Positions 10,325 to 21,398 are shown, counted from the first letter of the stretch. The stretch: DNA of 64,000 nucleotides from Cryomorphaceae bacterium (GCA_017858515.1 JAFMBM010000007.1:17962-81961); one strand, 5' to 3'. Made by a program: numbers and translations. The notes: generated from the letters alone by a model not told the origin.

Positions 10325-12091
10325 CTAAGCCTCAGCCTCTATCTTATTAAATTGCATCTCATACAAACGGTGGTAGGCACCCTCTTTCTGAATGAGTTCA
10401 GCGTGATTGCCTTCCTCGATAATCTGACCGTGATCCATTACAAGAATACGGTCTGCCTTCTGAATAGTGGCCAGTCTATGTGCAATAATGATTGAGGTTC
10501 TGCCTTCGGTCAATTTATCTATGGCTTTTTGAATAAGCAATTCTGTATGCGTATCAATTGACGAAGTTGCCTCGTCGAGAATAAGAACGGAAGGCTTGCT
10601 CACATAAGCTCTCAAGAATGCCAACAATTGCCGTTGTCCGGAAGAAAGACTTCCACCCCTCTCTCCTACTCTAAACTCCCAAGATCCTGGCAGTTTATCC
10701 AAGAGTGTGTCCACGCCAATCAGTCGCGCCGCTTGGTTCAACTCCTCTATTGGAATGGGACTTCCAAGGGTAACATTCTCTTTTATCGTATCTGAAAACA
10801 AGAAGACATCTTGCAATACGAGAGCCATCTGACTCCGCAGTCCTTCTAAAGTATAATCGCGAACATCTACCCCATCGAGCAAAATCTGTCCTTTTTGAAT
10901 ATCATAAAAACGATTCACCAAATTGATAATCGTAGATTTTCCTGCTCCTGTAGTTCCCACAATAGCAAGGGTTTCCCCTTGTTTTATCTTCAAGCTTAAG
11001 CCCTTGAGTATCCATTCATTGGGCAAGTATGAAAACCAAACGTCTTTGAACTCTATTTCACCCCTAATTTCGGTAGGATTCAACTCGCCATGGTCTTGAA
11101 TTTTCTCTTCCTGATCGAGTAATTTCAGCACCCTTTCAGAGGCAACCATTCCCATTTGCAAGGTGTTAAAGCGGTCTGCCAGTTGACGTAAAGGCCTAAA
11201 CAGCATATTAATAAAGATGAGTATAGCTGTTAAATCTCCAAAAGTAACTTGGCCTCCAATAGCCGCTGAAATACCTCCATACCAAACTGCAAGACCAATA
11301 GATACAGCAGACAAGACCTCGATAATAGGAAGGAAAATAGAAAAATACCAGATAGAGCGGATGTTGGCATCCATATGGGACTTATTAATTGCTTTAAAGC
11401 GGATGAGTTCAGCGTCTTCGCGATGAAAAGCTTGAACGATCATCATTCCACTCAAATGTTCTTGAACGAAAGCATTCAATCTCGCTACCTGATTGCGCAC
11501 ATCTTGGAAAGTAACTTTGATGGCTCTTTGAAACCAGCGTGTTGCGAAATACAACAAGGGAACAACAGATAAACTAATGAGAACCAATTTCCAATCGAAG
11601 AAATAGAACATGGCTCCTATCATCACCGCAATCTTGAAAAGATCTCCAAAGATCACGAGCAAACCCTCTGCAAAAATATCAGCTATGGTTTCGATATCTG
11701 AAACGGCTCGGGTAACTAAGGTTCCAATGGGAGTTTTATCGAAAAAGGACAGGCGCAGCTTTATGAGTTTCTCGAATAGCAGCACTCGAATATCGCGTAT
11801 CACACTTTGGCCTAGATAATTGGCAGAATAAATAAAGGCAAACTGCAAAATGGTTTCCACCAAAAGGAGAAAGACCATGAGCAAGGTGTAATTCAGCAGA
11901 CCCGCTGCGTCAGGAATCATTACAAAATGATCGATGGTGTATTTAATCAATATGGGTCTCGTGGTTCCTACCGCACCCAGAAGAATAGTTAGTAAAATAC
12001 CTCCATAAAAAAGCTTTTTATAGGGTTTTGTATAGGCTAACACCCGTCTCAATAGCTTGAGATCAAAGGCCTTTCCACTTACTTCAGACAT
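10325..12091 (-). CDS. ABC transporter, fused permease/ATPase (MsbA/MdlB-like exporter)
   Basis: Walker A GTTGAGKST, signature SLSSGQRQLLAFLRA, Walker B VLILDEATSSID, N-terminal six-TM domain. Confidence 0.95.
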   Translation of the reverse strand: MSEVSGKAFDLKLLRRVLAYTKPYKKLFYGGILLTILLGAVGTTRPILIKYTIDHFVMIPDAAGLLNYTLLMVFLLLVETILQFAFIYSANYLGQSVIRDIRVLLFEKLIKLRLSFFDKTPIGTLVTRAVSDIETIADIFAEGLLVIFGDLFKIAVMIGAMFYFFDWKLVLISLSVVPLLYFATRWFQRAIKVTFQDVRNQVARLNAFVQEHLSGMMIVQAFHREDAELIRFKAINKSHMDANIRSIWYFSIFLPIIEVLSAVSIGLAVWYGGISAAIGGQVTFGDLTAILIFINMLFRPLRQLADRFNTLQMGMVASERVLKLLDQEEKIQDHGELNPTEIRGEIEFKDVWFSYLPNEWILKGLSLKIKQGETLAIVGTTGAGKSTIINLVNRFYDIQKGQILLDGVDVRDYTLEGLRSQMALVLQDVFLFSDTIKENVTLGSPIPIEELNQAARLIGVDTLLDKLPGSWEFRVGERGGSLSSGQRQLLAFLRAYVSKPSVLILDEATSSIDTHTELLIQKAIDKLTEGRTSIIIAHRLATIQKADRILVMDHGQIIEEGNHAELIQKEGAYHRLYEMQFNKIEAEA

Positions 12092-12840
12092 GCTGTAATT
12101 TCTTTAGGGTATCCTATTTCTGTGAGATACAGTCCATGCGCAGGTGCTGATTCACCCGCCTTCCGCCTATCTCCTGATTTAATAATCTCTTCAAACTGAA
12201 CTAAACTAAGCTTTCCTTCTCCCACCTCTAACATAGTTCCAACGATAGCCCGCACCATATTTCGAAGGAAGCGATTGGCTCGTACAGTATAAATACTGCC
12301 GTTTTGGAAGTGATTCCATTCCGACTTCATTAGTTCACATCGATGATTGTTAGCACCATCGTTGGAACGAGTAAAGGCACTGAACTCCGAATAAGCCAGA
12401 AGAATCTGTGCCGCCTTTTCCATACTTTGAAAATTCAAACTTCTTCTAAAATGAAAACTTCTTTTTTCCTTAAACGGATCTTTATGGTAATGCAAATGAT
12501 ATTCATATTCTCTATAGGTTGCACTAAACCTAGCATGCGCATTTTCTGGCACAGGATAAAGCCCGTAAAAAGAAATATTTTCCGGTAAAAAGGCATTGAG
12601 ACGATGTTTTATATCTCCACAATCAAACTCAACGGAACTATCAAAATGTGCAAACATCTGCTTGGCATGCACTCCAGTATCGGTCCTTCCCGCACCAAGA
12701 AGTTCTGTACTTTCGCCCAACAAAAGACTTAAAGCTTTCTCGATTTCTTGTTGCACCGAAATAGCATTGGCTTGTTTCTGCCAGCCGTGATAGGCTGTTC
12801 CATTGTAGGCAAAGGAGAGAAAATAGCGCTTCTGAGTCAA
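12079..12840 (-). CDS. truA: tRNA pseudouridine(38-40) synthase TruA
   Basis: YFLSFAYNGTAYHGWQKQANAISVQQEIEKALS...GAGRTDTGVHAKQMFAHFD...NRFLRNMVRAIVGTMLEVG. Confidence 0.95.
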   Translation of the reverse strand: MTQKRYFLSFAYNGTAYHGWQKQANAISVQQEIEKALSLLLGESTELLGAGRTDTGVHAKQMFAHFDSSVEFDCGDIKHRLNAFLPENISFYGLYPVPENAHARFSATYREYEYHLHYHKDPFKEKRSFHFRRSLNFQSMEKAAQILLAYSEFSAFTRSNDGANNHRCELMKSEWNHFQNGSIYTVRANRFLRNMVRAIVGTMLEVGEGKLSLVQFEEIIKSGDRRKAGESAPAHGLYLTEIGYPKEITACLK

Positions 12841-12874
12841 TTTTGTTGTTTAAACATGCAAATGTACTAATACC

Positions 12875-13366
12875 ATGCGGGTACTTCTTCTTTCCGACAC
12901 GCATTCTTTTCTGGATGAAACCATTCTAAAACATGCTTCGGAAGCTGATGAAGTATGGCATGCGGGCGATATAGGCAATCCTTCGGTTACAGATGAGTTG
13001 GCAAAGGTATCAGTACTTCGGGCGGTATATGGAAATATTGATGGTGGGATACTGCGTAAAGAATTCCCTGAAATAGCCCTTTTTGATGCCGATGGATTAA
13101 GGGTAATGATTAAGCATATTGGTGGATACCCTGGGCGATATGCTCCCGGTGTTCGCGATCAGATTAAAAGGGCACGTCCGGGTCTCTTTATTGCCGGTCA
13201 TTCTCATATTCTCAAAGTGCAGCGCGACCCATCCTTGGGTCATCTTTTTATGAATTCTGGGGCTGCAGGAAAACATGGCTTTCACAAAGTTCGCACCTTG
13301 TTGCGATTTGAAATAATACTAGGACAGATTCAAAAGCTAGATGTTATCGAGCTTTTTCCACGATAG
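12875..13366 (+). CDS. YfcE/MJ0936-type metallophosphoesterase
   Basis: LLLSDTHSFLDE...VWHAGDIGN...AVYGNID...FIAGHSHIL. Confidence 0.92.
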   Translation: MRVLLLSDTHSFLDETILKHASEADEVWHAGDIGNPSVTDELAKVSVLRAVYGNIDGGILRKEFPEIALFDADGLRVMIKHIGGYPGRYAPGVRDQIKRARPGLFIAGHSHILKVQRDPSLGHLFMNSGAAGKHGFHKVRTLLRFEIILGQIQKLDVIELFPR

Positions 13367-13371
13367 AAAAA

Positions 13372-13764
13372 CTAACGAATTCGGTTCGAACTGTTCACCA
13401 ATTCCTCGTCTTTTTTAATGTTCTTATTGGCCAGCGATGTAAATACAACCACCAAAAGAGGCATCACCAATGCAAAACCGGGAGCTACACCTCCTTTTAT
13501 TATGTAGAAATAACAAAACAATCCGAAGGTGAAAAAACCGAGTAGAATGGTCCATCTTCCAATAGCCAATTGGGCTCTTCGCTTCTTAAAATTGAACAAA
13601 TTAGCCAAACTAATTCCACCTAACAATCCGCTTAGCAATTGGGAAAGAGGAATTTCAGATAGCTCAATGATTTCAGGTTTAACACTCAATTGAGAGAAGA
13701 AATAGCTTGCTAAAACAGCGGCAAAGGCCAAGAAGAAATAGAACGTTTGTATGCGTTGAATCAT
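13372..13764 (-). CDS. DUF4293-like membrane protein
   Basis: MIQRIQTFYFFLAFAAVLASYFF start is typical of the family; 4 TM segments. Internal ATG preferred over the longer ORF start at 13911. Confidence 0.75.
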   Translation of the reverse strand: MIQRIQTFYFFLAFAAVLASYFFSQLSVKPEIIELSEIPLSQLLSGLLGGISLANLFNFKKRRAQLAIGRWTILLGFFTFGLFCYFYIIKGGVAPGFALVMPLLVVVFTSLANKNIKKDEELVNSSNRIR

Positions 13765-13911
13765 AATAAGAATTTGAGGGTCTAAAGTTAGAGTGTACAA
13801 AGATTCAATGAAAATTGTATTATTGCGCACCGAAGCGGGAGTTAAACCCAACTCCTTTTCAAAGCTTCTCATTTCTACGTATACAACTATTTTCAATTTA
13901 CTTTCTTTCAT

Positions 13912-15822
13912 ATGCTTGATCTTGATGCCCTTAAGGGTAAAAAGCTACCTGAATTACAATCCCTAGCCGAGCAATTAGAGATTCCAAAAGCGCGCTATAT
14001 GCGCAAACAAGAGCTTCTCGAATCCATCGCGGCCCAATCATCTTCCCCCTCTGTGGCTACCGACAATGCAGAAAAAAGCATTGAAAAAGTAAAAGAGAGC
14101 CCTGTAAAAGCTGAAGCACTTCCAACCCAGACAGATGCCGTTTCGAACGAATCAGTTGAGGAAAGAACTTCCGGAAAAAGAACACGCTTGGATAAAATCC
14201 CAAGACCTTATCCCAAAAAAGGCGATCAAGGACCTTCGAATGCTGCCACAACGGAAAATGCCAATAGGGCCGAAGTATCGGAAGAAAAGCTAGACGAGAG
14301 AAGAAATGAGAATCGCAGCGCCCCAATTGGGAGAAACAATCCACTTCCAGCCAACGACACCGCAAATACACAAACCGCCAAAAGCGAAGGGGATTTCAAG
14401 AGAGATCGGACGAAAACTTTCAGCAACGAGCGTCGCGAAAAAACCGACCGATTTGAAAGAACTGACAGAGTAGTTAGACCCGAAAGAACTGACAGAATAG
14501 ATAGACCTGAAAGAACTGACAGAGTAGATAGAACTGAAAGAACTGACAGAGCAGATAGACCTGAAAGAACCGACAGACCTGAAAGACAAGAAAGAACCGA
14601 CAGAGCAGACAGACCTGAAAGAGGAGATAGACCCGATCGCAGAGATAATCGCAACGATAGAAACCGAGGTGAACAAGCCATTCACAAACAAGACCCAACG
14701 ATAGAATTCGACGGAATTGTAGAAAGCGAAGGAGTGTTGGAGATAATGCCAGATGGCTACGGCTTCTTGCGCTCTTCAGACTACAACTACTTAAATTCTC
14801 CCGATGATGTATACATCCCACAGCATCAGATTAAAAATCTTGGATTAAAAACAGGCGATACCGTTAAGGGAATGGTTCGTCCTCCTAGAGAAGGTGAAAA
14901 ATATTTCCCCTTAGTGAAGGTGAATGAGATCAACGGAAGAGAGCCCAATTTCGTGAGAGATCGCGTTTCTTTCGAACACCTTACTCCTTTATTTCCAGAA
15001 GAAAAATTCGATATTACTTCTAAAGAAAGTACCCTCAGTACACGTATAATTGACCTCTTCTCTCCTATTGGAAAAGGACAAAGAGGTATGATCGTGGCCC
15101 AGCCTAAAACGGGTAAAACAACTTTGCTTAAGGAAGTTGCCAATGCCATCGCTGCCAATCATCCGGAGGCTTACTTAATCATCCTTCTAATCGATGAACG
15201 TCCTGAAGAGGTAACCGATATGGTTCGAAATGTGAATGCAGAGGTAATTGCCTCCACCTTCGACGAACCAGCCGAGCGCCATGTAAAGGTGGCCAATATT
15301 GTGCTTGAAAAAGCCAAGAGAATGGTGGAATGTGGCCACGATGTGGTTATCCTCCTCGACTCAATAACCCGACTTGCACGTGCATACAATACGGTATCAC
15401 CCGCCTCTGGAAAAGTTCTTTCTGGTGGAGTAGATGCCAATGCCTTGCACAAACCCAAGCGTTTCTTCGGAGCCGCTAGGAATATAGAAAACGGGGGGTC
15501 TTTGACCATCCTCGCTACGGCTTTGATTGATACTGGATCGAAGATGGATGAAGTAATCTTTGAAGAATTCAAAGGAACGGGCAATATGGAAATGCAGCTC
15601 GACCGCAAGATTTCCAATCGCCGTATTTACCCAGCTCTCGATTTGCTTTCTTCGGGTACACGCAAGGAAGACTTACTCCTTGATCGCGATACCCTTCAAA
15701 GAATGTGGATTTTACGTCGCCATTTGGCCGATATGAATCCTGTGGAAGCCATGGAGTTCATGAATTCAAGAATGGCTCAAACACGAGACAATGTGGAGTT
15801 CTTAATTTCGATGAACGGATAA
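13912..15822 (+). CDS. rho: Transcription termination factor Rho with long R/E/D-rich N-terminal insertion
   Basis: Rho_N ([18 protein letters not shown]), [70 protein letters not shown]. Confidence 0.97.
   Translation: MLDLDALKGKKLPELQSLAEQLEIPKARYMRKQELLESIAAQSSSPSVATDNAEKSIEKVKESPVKAEALPTQTDAVSNESVEERTSGKRTRLDKIPRPYPKKGDQGPSNAATTENANRAEVSEEKLDERRNENRSAPIGRNNPLPANDTANTQTAKSEGDFKRDRTKTFSNERREKTDRFERTDRVVRPERTDRIDRPERTDRVDRTERTDRADRPERTDRPERQERTDRADRPERGDRPDRRDNRNDRNRGEQAIHKQDPTIEFDGIVESEGVLEIMPDGYGFLRSSDYNYLNSPDDVYIPQHQIKNLGLKTGDTVKGMVRPPREGEKYFPLVKVNEINGREPNFVRDRVSFEHLTPLFPEEKFDITSKESTLSTRIIDLFSPIGKGQRGMIVAQPKTGKTTLLKEVANAIAANHPEAYLIILLIDERPEEVTDMVRNVNAEVIASTFDEPAERHVKVANIVLEKAKRMVECGHDVVILLDSITRLARAYNTVSPASGKVLSGGVDANALHKPKRFFGAARNIENGGSLTILATALIDTGSKMDEVIFEEFKGTGNMEMQLDRKISNRRIYPALDLLSSGTRKEDLLLDRDTLQRMWILRRHLADMNPVEAMEFMNSRMAQTRDNVEFLISMNG
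14449..14640 (+). repeat. Tandem approx. 27-bp in-frame repeats inside rho encoding ERTDRxDRP units
   Basis: GAAAGAACTGACAGAGTAGATAGACCT-type units repeated with variants; translation [54 protein letters not shown]. Confidence 0.9.
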
Positions 15823-15869
15823 TCGTTTACTCATAAATTGAGTAGCAGAAAGACTTCCTTTGCAGCAGT

Positions 15870-17078
15870 ATGCTCAAGGGTCTAAAGCGTTTTTCAAACT
15901 TTTATGTCGATAGCTATCGCGGCTTGTCGATGAATTCTTGGATGCTTGCACTCACCGCATTGATCAATCGCAGTGGAAGCATGATTTTGCCCTTTATGGG
16001 ATTGTATCTGAAGGAATCTGAAGCCTTCGACTTAAGTCAAGTGGGTATTTTACTTGCTTTGTATGGAATTGGCTCTGCTTTCGGATCGCTTTTAGGCGGA
16101 ATGCTCACCGACAAACTCGGTGCCTTTTGGGTGCAGTTTTATAGCTTGAGTTTAGGTGGATTGGGTTTCATTGTCCTTTCCTTTGTGCATGGATTTTATG
16201 GCGTAGCTGCAGCTATAGTTCTGGTTAGCACCTTGGCAGAAAGCCTTCGTCCGGCCAATATGTCTGCCATAGCGCAGTATGCGAAGCCCGAAAATATTAC
16301 CAGAGCCATTAGCTTAAACCGAATGGCGATTAATTTAGGTTTTAGCATTGGACCGGCGATTGGCGGCGTATTGGCCTTATATAACTACAAGTATATTTTT
16401 TGGTTCGATGGCGCAACGTGTATATTGGCATCGGGCATGTTCTTTCTCTATTTCCACAAACAAGAAGCGCGTTCTATTCCCAAGCCCAAAACCGCTCCCA
16501 TTAAGGATTTAGTGAATGTGCTAAAAGACAAAGTGTACAGACGCTTTATTCTCTACGCCATGATGTATGCCATCTTGTTCTTCCAGATTTTCAACTCTAT
16601 ACCTCTATACCTGCGCGGACCAGGACAAGCGAACGAGTCGATTATTGGATTGCTTTTCGCCATAAACGGTGGATTGGTTTTTCTCTTAGAAATGCCCTTA
16701 GTAAGCTTAATGGAAAAGAAAGTGGGCACTACAAAAAGCATATCAATAGGCTTCGCATTGGTTGGACTCGGATTGGCTTCCTTGCTCCTTCCACCTCAGC
16801 TCAGCGTTTTCATACTCTGCTTTGTGCTCTTGAGTATCAGTGAAATCTTAGCCCTGCCCTTCTTGGTGAGCAAAGCCGCCTCCTTTACCACTTCAGAAAA
16901 CCGTGGGCGGTATATGGGAGTCTATGCGTTGGGCTTTTCCATCAGTCATATTCTCGCCCCCTCTATTTCACTCAACCTGATTGAATTCAGCAGCTTTGAA
17001 TGGCTTTGGATAGTGCTTTCTTTCTCCGGCTTAGCCCTCGCTTGCTTACCCCTTTTCAAAAAGGAGTCTTCGACTTAA
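15870..17078 (+). CDS. MFS transporter
   Basis: 12-TM protein; GSAFGSLLGGMLTDKLGAFWV, NLGFSIGPAIGGVLA motifs. Confidence 0.9.
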   Translation: MLKGLKRFSNFYVDSYRGLSMNSWMLALTALINRSGSMILPFMGLYLKESEAFDLSQVGILLALYGIGSAFGSLLGGMLTDKLGAFWVQFYSLSLGGLGFIVLSFVHGFYGVAAAIVLVSTLAESLRPANMSAIAQYAKPENITRAISLNRMAINLGFSIGPAIGGVLALYNYKYIFWFDGATCILASGMFFLYFHKQEARSIPKPKTAPIKDLVNVLKDKVYRRFILYAMMYAILFFQIFNSIPLYLRGPGQANESIIGLLFAINGGLVFLLEMPLVSLMEKKVGTTKSISIGFALVGLGLASLLLPPQLSVFILCFVLLSISEILALPFLVSKAASFTTSENRGRYMGVYALGFSISHILAPSISLNLIEFSSFEWLWIVLSFSGLALACLPLFKKESST

Positions 17079-17276
17079 GAGAATCTTACTGAGAGTAAAA
17101 AAGACGATCGATCGCAGTTTTTCATGACTTCATTCTCTATTTTAGTTGGATGGGATTTAACACTTAATAAAAAAACTCTTCAAATATAATTTAGTGTAAA
17201 TGACTCTTTTTCATACAATTGAATTCACACTTCCCATCTAGATTCATTCGCCTTAACAAACCTTTGATGCTTTTTT

Positions 17277-17582
17277 AACGTAAAGGCTACTGTTCTATTT
17301 CTTACAAATCATTCTATATATGTACCAGCCATCCATCCAATTTACATCCCAAATGGCCACAGCGAATTAAAAGGCGACAAACTCTATGTTTACTATAGTT
17401 CTTTGCCAGAAGGCAATACTCAGCTCGAAATCTCACTACTAGCGCGCTATGCAGGCAGATTTACACTAAATCCATTGCGGGCAGAATTAATGTATTTCCC
17501 CGAACTAAACGGAAACTCCAAAATAACTAAAGTGGATGTGAATGAGCAAGCTGAATCTGGAGTCTTTCCCCTCAAATTTTGA
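17277..17582 (+). pseudogene. Orphan C-terminal remnant resembling the last (MG10-like) domain of alpha-2-macroglobulin family proteins
   Basis: Frame reads ...IYIPNGHSELKGDKLYVYYSSLPEGNTQLEISLLARYAGRFTLNPLRAELMYFPELNGNSKITKVDVNE...* with no start; RYAGRFxLxPLRAELMYxPE resembles the C-terminal motif of bacterial A2M proteins. Confidence 0.5.
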
Positions 17583-17711
17583 AATAAACACCTAAATTAA
17601 AACAGAACTTAATAAAGCAGTAGCCCAATCAAATATGGCTTATCCTGAAAAGAAGCCGCCAAATTAAAAGGAAATCCCTAAATTCGCACGAGAATAACAA
17701 AATTTTTAACC

Positions 17712-18416
17712 ATGCGAAACAAAATTATTCTAGGCGCGCTGCTGATGGCAGGAATGCTGCGGGCTCAGGAAAATCCACCTGCTACAACTCAAGATCCTTT
17801 TCCTTATGAAAAATTCTTACACAAGCATTCAATTGCCGTCCACGGTGGACTTATTGGGTATGGACTTGAGTATGCGTATAATGTAAACAAGAATCTAAAT
17901 GTTCGTTTAGGCGCCAATTACTTTACCCTTTCGGGAGTAAGCATTCCCTACACCTTAGATGAGCGCGATGTAGATATTTTAATGGGTGCAGATGCACTGG
18001 ATATTGATCTTTTGCTAGAATATCTACCCTTCGACCGTAGTTCTTTTAAGCTAGTGGGAGGTCTCGTTTATATCAACAACACCGGGGGCGATGCCACTAT
18101 TATGTTGAAAGATGGATTGAGCTATGGCGAGATTCCTTTACAACCTGAAGATGTGGGCGAGATTGGAATACAAATGCAATACGCTGGATTGGCTCCGTAT
18201 GTAGGACTTGGTTTTGGACGTGCCGTTCCAAAAGGTCGAGTAGGTTTTGCCATTGAGCTCGGAGGATATTATGTAGGCTCTCCCGATGTTACGCTAACGG
18301 CTACCGAACTCTTCGAACCTACTGCAAATGAAACCGAAGAGGCAAAATTAGAGGAGGCGCTCTCTTCTCTACAATGGTTGCCCAATTTGAAATTTAAACT
18401 CGCTGTAAGACTCTAA
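17712..18416 (+). CDS. Outer-membrane beta-barrel-like protein
   Basis: Signal peptide; GGLIGYGLEYAYNVNKNLNVRLGANYF, YAGLAPYVGLGFGRAV, C-terminal LKFKLAVRL. Confidence 0.7.
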   Translation: MRNKIILGALLMAGMLRAQENPPATTQDPFPYEKFLHKHSIAVHGGLIGYGLEYAYNVNKNLNVRLGANYFTLSGVSIPYTLDERDVDILMGADALDIDLLLEYLPFDRSSFKLVGGLVYINNTGGDATIMLKDGLSYGEIPLQPEDVGEIGIQMQYAGLAPYVGLGFGRAVPKGRVGFAIELGGYYVGSPDVTLTATELFEPTANETEEAKLEEALSSLQWLPNLKFKLAVRL

Positions 18417-18426
18417 ATCTATCCCA

Positions 18427-20265
18427 ATGAAAAAATTAATATTCCCCGCTGTATTGGCAGCCCTGAGCTTTATCTTAATCCAATCTTGCCGTCCAGATCA
18501 GGTTACTGGTGGATTGGACAACTTTCAACTAAGTATAAACACAGACATCTTCAATTACCGCATAAAAGTGGATATAGTAGATGCAGCTGGCAATGCCATT
18601 CCTGATGCAGAAATATCCATTGATGGTGAAGACGCCAATAAGATTTACAATGAATTGGGACAAAAAGATTTTTATGTAGGACCCTCTGGATCTCTTTCCC
18701 TTGTCATTAACCCTTACGAAGAACCACTAGCAGGCGATACGACAAAATTTACAATCATTGTAAGTGCAGCAGGATACATTCCTGGAGCGTCTTACATTGA
18801 GGTTGCCAATGGCGACTTTGAGCCCACCTATCGAATTGAGTTGCTACCTGAAAATGGAAGCACAAAATATGGTGATATAGAGTCTTATTCCCTCGGCCTA
18901 ACCAATGGAGCGGTTGCAAATACGGCGATCTACAATAAATCCGGAAACTCTAGCCTGCGTGTAGTAGCCAAAACAGCTATATTCGATTCAGTTTATTATG
19001 ACAATAAATTGAACACCATCATCATTCCACAAGGTATGCGCTTTACCTATCTAGAAGAAGTGGTTACCACTGGAACTAGAGTGAGTCCGGTCTATGCTCC
19101 CGTTGCAACTGACTTTATTGATTCTATTGAAATCAATGGTAGTTGGAGATACTTTACCAGCGCTAATCTGGGTGAGCTTATAGGATATGACACCACCACC
19201 TTTGAGTATATCAGAAGGGTTCCGCGTGACTATACAGGAACGAATATGAAAGTACGCGCCTATTATTTCGACCAAGGAATATTCAATCCAACTCGAGTAA
19301 TCCGAGGAAGTGAATCAAGTAGAACGGTGCAAACCATTTCGAAAGAAGAAGTTCCAGTGAATAGAGCGGTTCTTGAGCCGGCTACTTTAAAAATGCTGAG
19401 CTGGGTATCGTATGAAGGAACGATTGATGGGAATTCTGTTACCCTTCAACCCGTTCAAACGCAAAGCAGCTTCATTACGTACAGTCTTCAGATCGACCCC
19501 AACTTTATTCATCCTGTCACTTCGATGCCCATTGCTGCAGGCGACAGCCTAGAGGGACTTCCATATTATCGTGTCGATAGAGGAAAGTTCAAAACAAAAA
19601 AAATGGTGGTAGTTCAAACTCCCAATGGTCAACTTAGAGTGCAGTCTACCAATTACAATGCAGGTATTGTAAAGTGGTTGCGTTTTGAATGGCCTTATGA
19701 TTTTAATTTAAGTATTCCTGAAATTCAAAGTGTTCCAGATATCAACAATGTGTATTACTACGGATATATTGACCTTGGAAGTTATGGATGGAGCTTCTAT
19801 ACTTATGGGCGTAAAGACGCATGGCAAAGAAGATACTTTGGCAAATTGGTTTCAACTAGTCCTATTTCTGCCAATGCTGGTGTGGGCATTAATGTGTATT
19901 ACTGGAATAAACTTATTGCGGATAAATTCTATCCTGGTGGGAACTTTACTCAGCAAATTGTAGACGAGTCTGATTTTAATCAATTACCTCCCGTTACTAA
20001 TTTTAAGGTGGAAGTAGTTTGCACTAAAAACGATAGCATTCGTATAAATCCAACGGTGGATGCTTATACGGAAGTAGGTGGCTATGCTCAAACTATTCGT
20101 ATGAGAAATGGGCGCTGGGCTACGAGAGGAGTTGAATTAAATGACCCTATTGACATTAGCATTCAATTTAGAGACTTCAAGTTCGACACTCTCTTTACCG
20201 TAACTCAATCTGAAAACTTAATTCGTTATTACGCTCAATCCAACGACGATGTTTGTGCGTTTTAA
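18427..20265 (+). CDS. Lipoprotein of unknown function
   Basis: MKKLIFPAVLAALSFILIQSCRPDQ lipobox; carboxypeptidase-regulatory-like N-terminal segment; 10 bp after the previous gene. Confidence 0.8.
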   Translation: MKKLIFPAVLAALSFILIQSCRPDQVTGGLDNFQLSINTDIFNYRIKVDIVDAAGNAIPDAEISIDGEDANKIYNELGQKDFYVGPSGSLSLVINPYEEPLAGDTTKFTIIVSAAGYIPGASYIEVANGDFEPTYRIELLPENGSTKYGDIESYSLGLTNGAVANTAIYNKSGNSSLRVVAKTAIFDSVYYDNKLNTIIIPQGMRFTYLEEVVTTGTRVSPVYAPVATDFIDSIEINGSWRYFTSANLGELIGYDTTTFEYIRRVPRDYTGTNMKVRAYYFDQGIFNPTRVIRGSESSRTVQTISKEEVPVNRAVLEPATLKMLSWVSYEGTIDGNSVTLQPVQTQSSFITYSLQIDPNFIHPVTSMPIAAGDSLEGLPYYRVDRGKFKTKKMVVVQTPNGQLRVQSTNYNAGIVKWLRFEWPYDFNLSIPEIQSVPDINNVYYYGYIDLGSYGWSFYTYGRKDAWQRRYFGKLVSTSPISANAGVGINVYYWNKLIADKFYPGGNFTQQIVDESDFNQLPPVTNFKVEVVCTKNDSIRINPTVDAYTEVGGYAQTIRMRNGRWATRGVELNDPIDISIQFRDFKFDTLFTVTQSENLIRYYAQSNDDVCAF

Positions 20266-20282
20266 GTTCTAATCACCCAAAT

Positions 20283-20316
20283 GAAAAAGCTACTCCTTCG
20301 AGTAGCTTTTTTTTTG
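20283..20316 (+). terminator. Intrinsic terminator
   Basis: AAAAGCTACTCcttcGAGTAGCTTTTTTTTT stem-loop with T-tract just after the 20265 stop. Confidence 0.9.
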
Positions 20317-20477
20317 CAGTTTCTAATCTGGCAATCAATGGCTTCACAAATATTTTCATTCGGTTTACATTGTTTTACATTCAAAATAGACTTATTAAAA
20401 TTGCTTTTCAGACATTTCCCAAAGAATGCAAAAGCACTATGAATGCTATGCAGAAAACATTTCAAAACTCTAATCCT

Positions 20478-21398
20478 ATGTTTAAAGTCAATCTCCATTT
20501 TTCGGCTCTGTTGATCTCCTCTCTCTTGATTACCTCTTGCAATCAAAGCAAGGCTTTAGAAAAAGAAGTAGAAACAACAGCAGCTGAAAAAGAAATTCCA
20601 GCAGCAAAAAGAACCAAGAAACCGCACAACTACGGAGGATGGTATTGTCCCGATAATTTCATCCGATTTCCGCCTATGGATATTGCTGAACTCAACTCAT
20701 TATCCGTTATCTCAGATCGCTTACCAACGGAAGAAGAGACCCGAAGCGGTCAATCGCTCATGTATTTTGATGCTTTAGAACATCCCTTCGCCATGCCGCT
20801 GAACATTCCTTTGCCGAGAGTGGCCAGAATGTATACGGAATACAATAAATTGACTGAGCTAGTGATTGTTATTCAAGCCGTTGTGATTGATAACGATACT
20901 ATAGTTGGATTTAGATACCCCAATGGTGGAAATGGTTCTGCTCGAATAAATGAGGTAGATTTTCTGAATGAGTCAGAGGTGGCCGATTTGGGTTCCAATC
21001 CATTTGTCTATATCAAAACCGAATTAAAAGCATCCAAACAAGAAATATGGAAAGGCATTTGTCAGACTGCTTTTGCAAAGAAGCTCGGCAAGAAATTCAA
21101 CAATAAAGCCCTCTTTGAATCGGAATGGAACGATCGAACCAGCACCGACTTGCTGTATGAATCTGAAAATGTAGTAGCAAGGGGTGTGCTAGCCTCGCTC
21201 TGGGGGAATCTTTATCTGCAAATAGACTACGATTCAAGCGGATTTCACTACTCAGAGAAAATATTGGTTATCGACAATGAGGAAAAAAATACATGCGAAC
21301 TTTTTCTCGTAACAGGTCCATATCCGCAAGGAATGGATAAAGAACAAAAGCGCTGGAATGCATGGATGGATGAAGTAAAAAAGACATCTCTCCGCTAA
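20478..21398 (+). CDS. Lipoprotein of unknown function
   Basis: In-frame ATG at 20478 gives MFKVNLHFSALLISSLLITSCNQSK lipobox; the ORF-track start at 20253 overlaps the upstream gene and terminator. Confidence 0.7.
   Translation: MFKVNLHFSALLISSLLITSCNQSKALEKEVETTAAEKEIPAAKRTKKPHNYGGWYCPDNFIRFPPMDIAELNSLSVISDRLPTEEETRSGQSLMYFDALEHPFAMPLNIPLPRVARMYTEYNKLTELVIVIQAVVIDNDTIVGFRYPNGGNGSARINEVDFLNESEVADLGSNPFVYIKTELKASKQEIWKGICQTAFAKKLGKKFNNKALFESEWNDRTSTDLLYESENVVARGVLASLWGNLYLQIDYDSSGFHYSEKILVIDNEEKNTCELFLVTGPYPQGMDKEQKRWNAWMDEVKKTSLR

Noticed and set aside
14057-14821. Several overlapping antisense ORFs (up to 151 aa) opposite the rho repeat region
   Set aside because: Low-complexity Ser/Leu/Phe-rich translations are the antisense shadow of the ERTDR repeats; rho on the plus strand explains the DNA.
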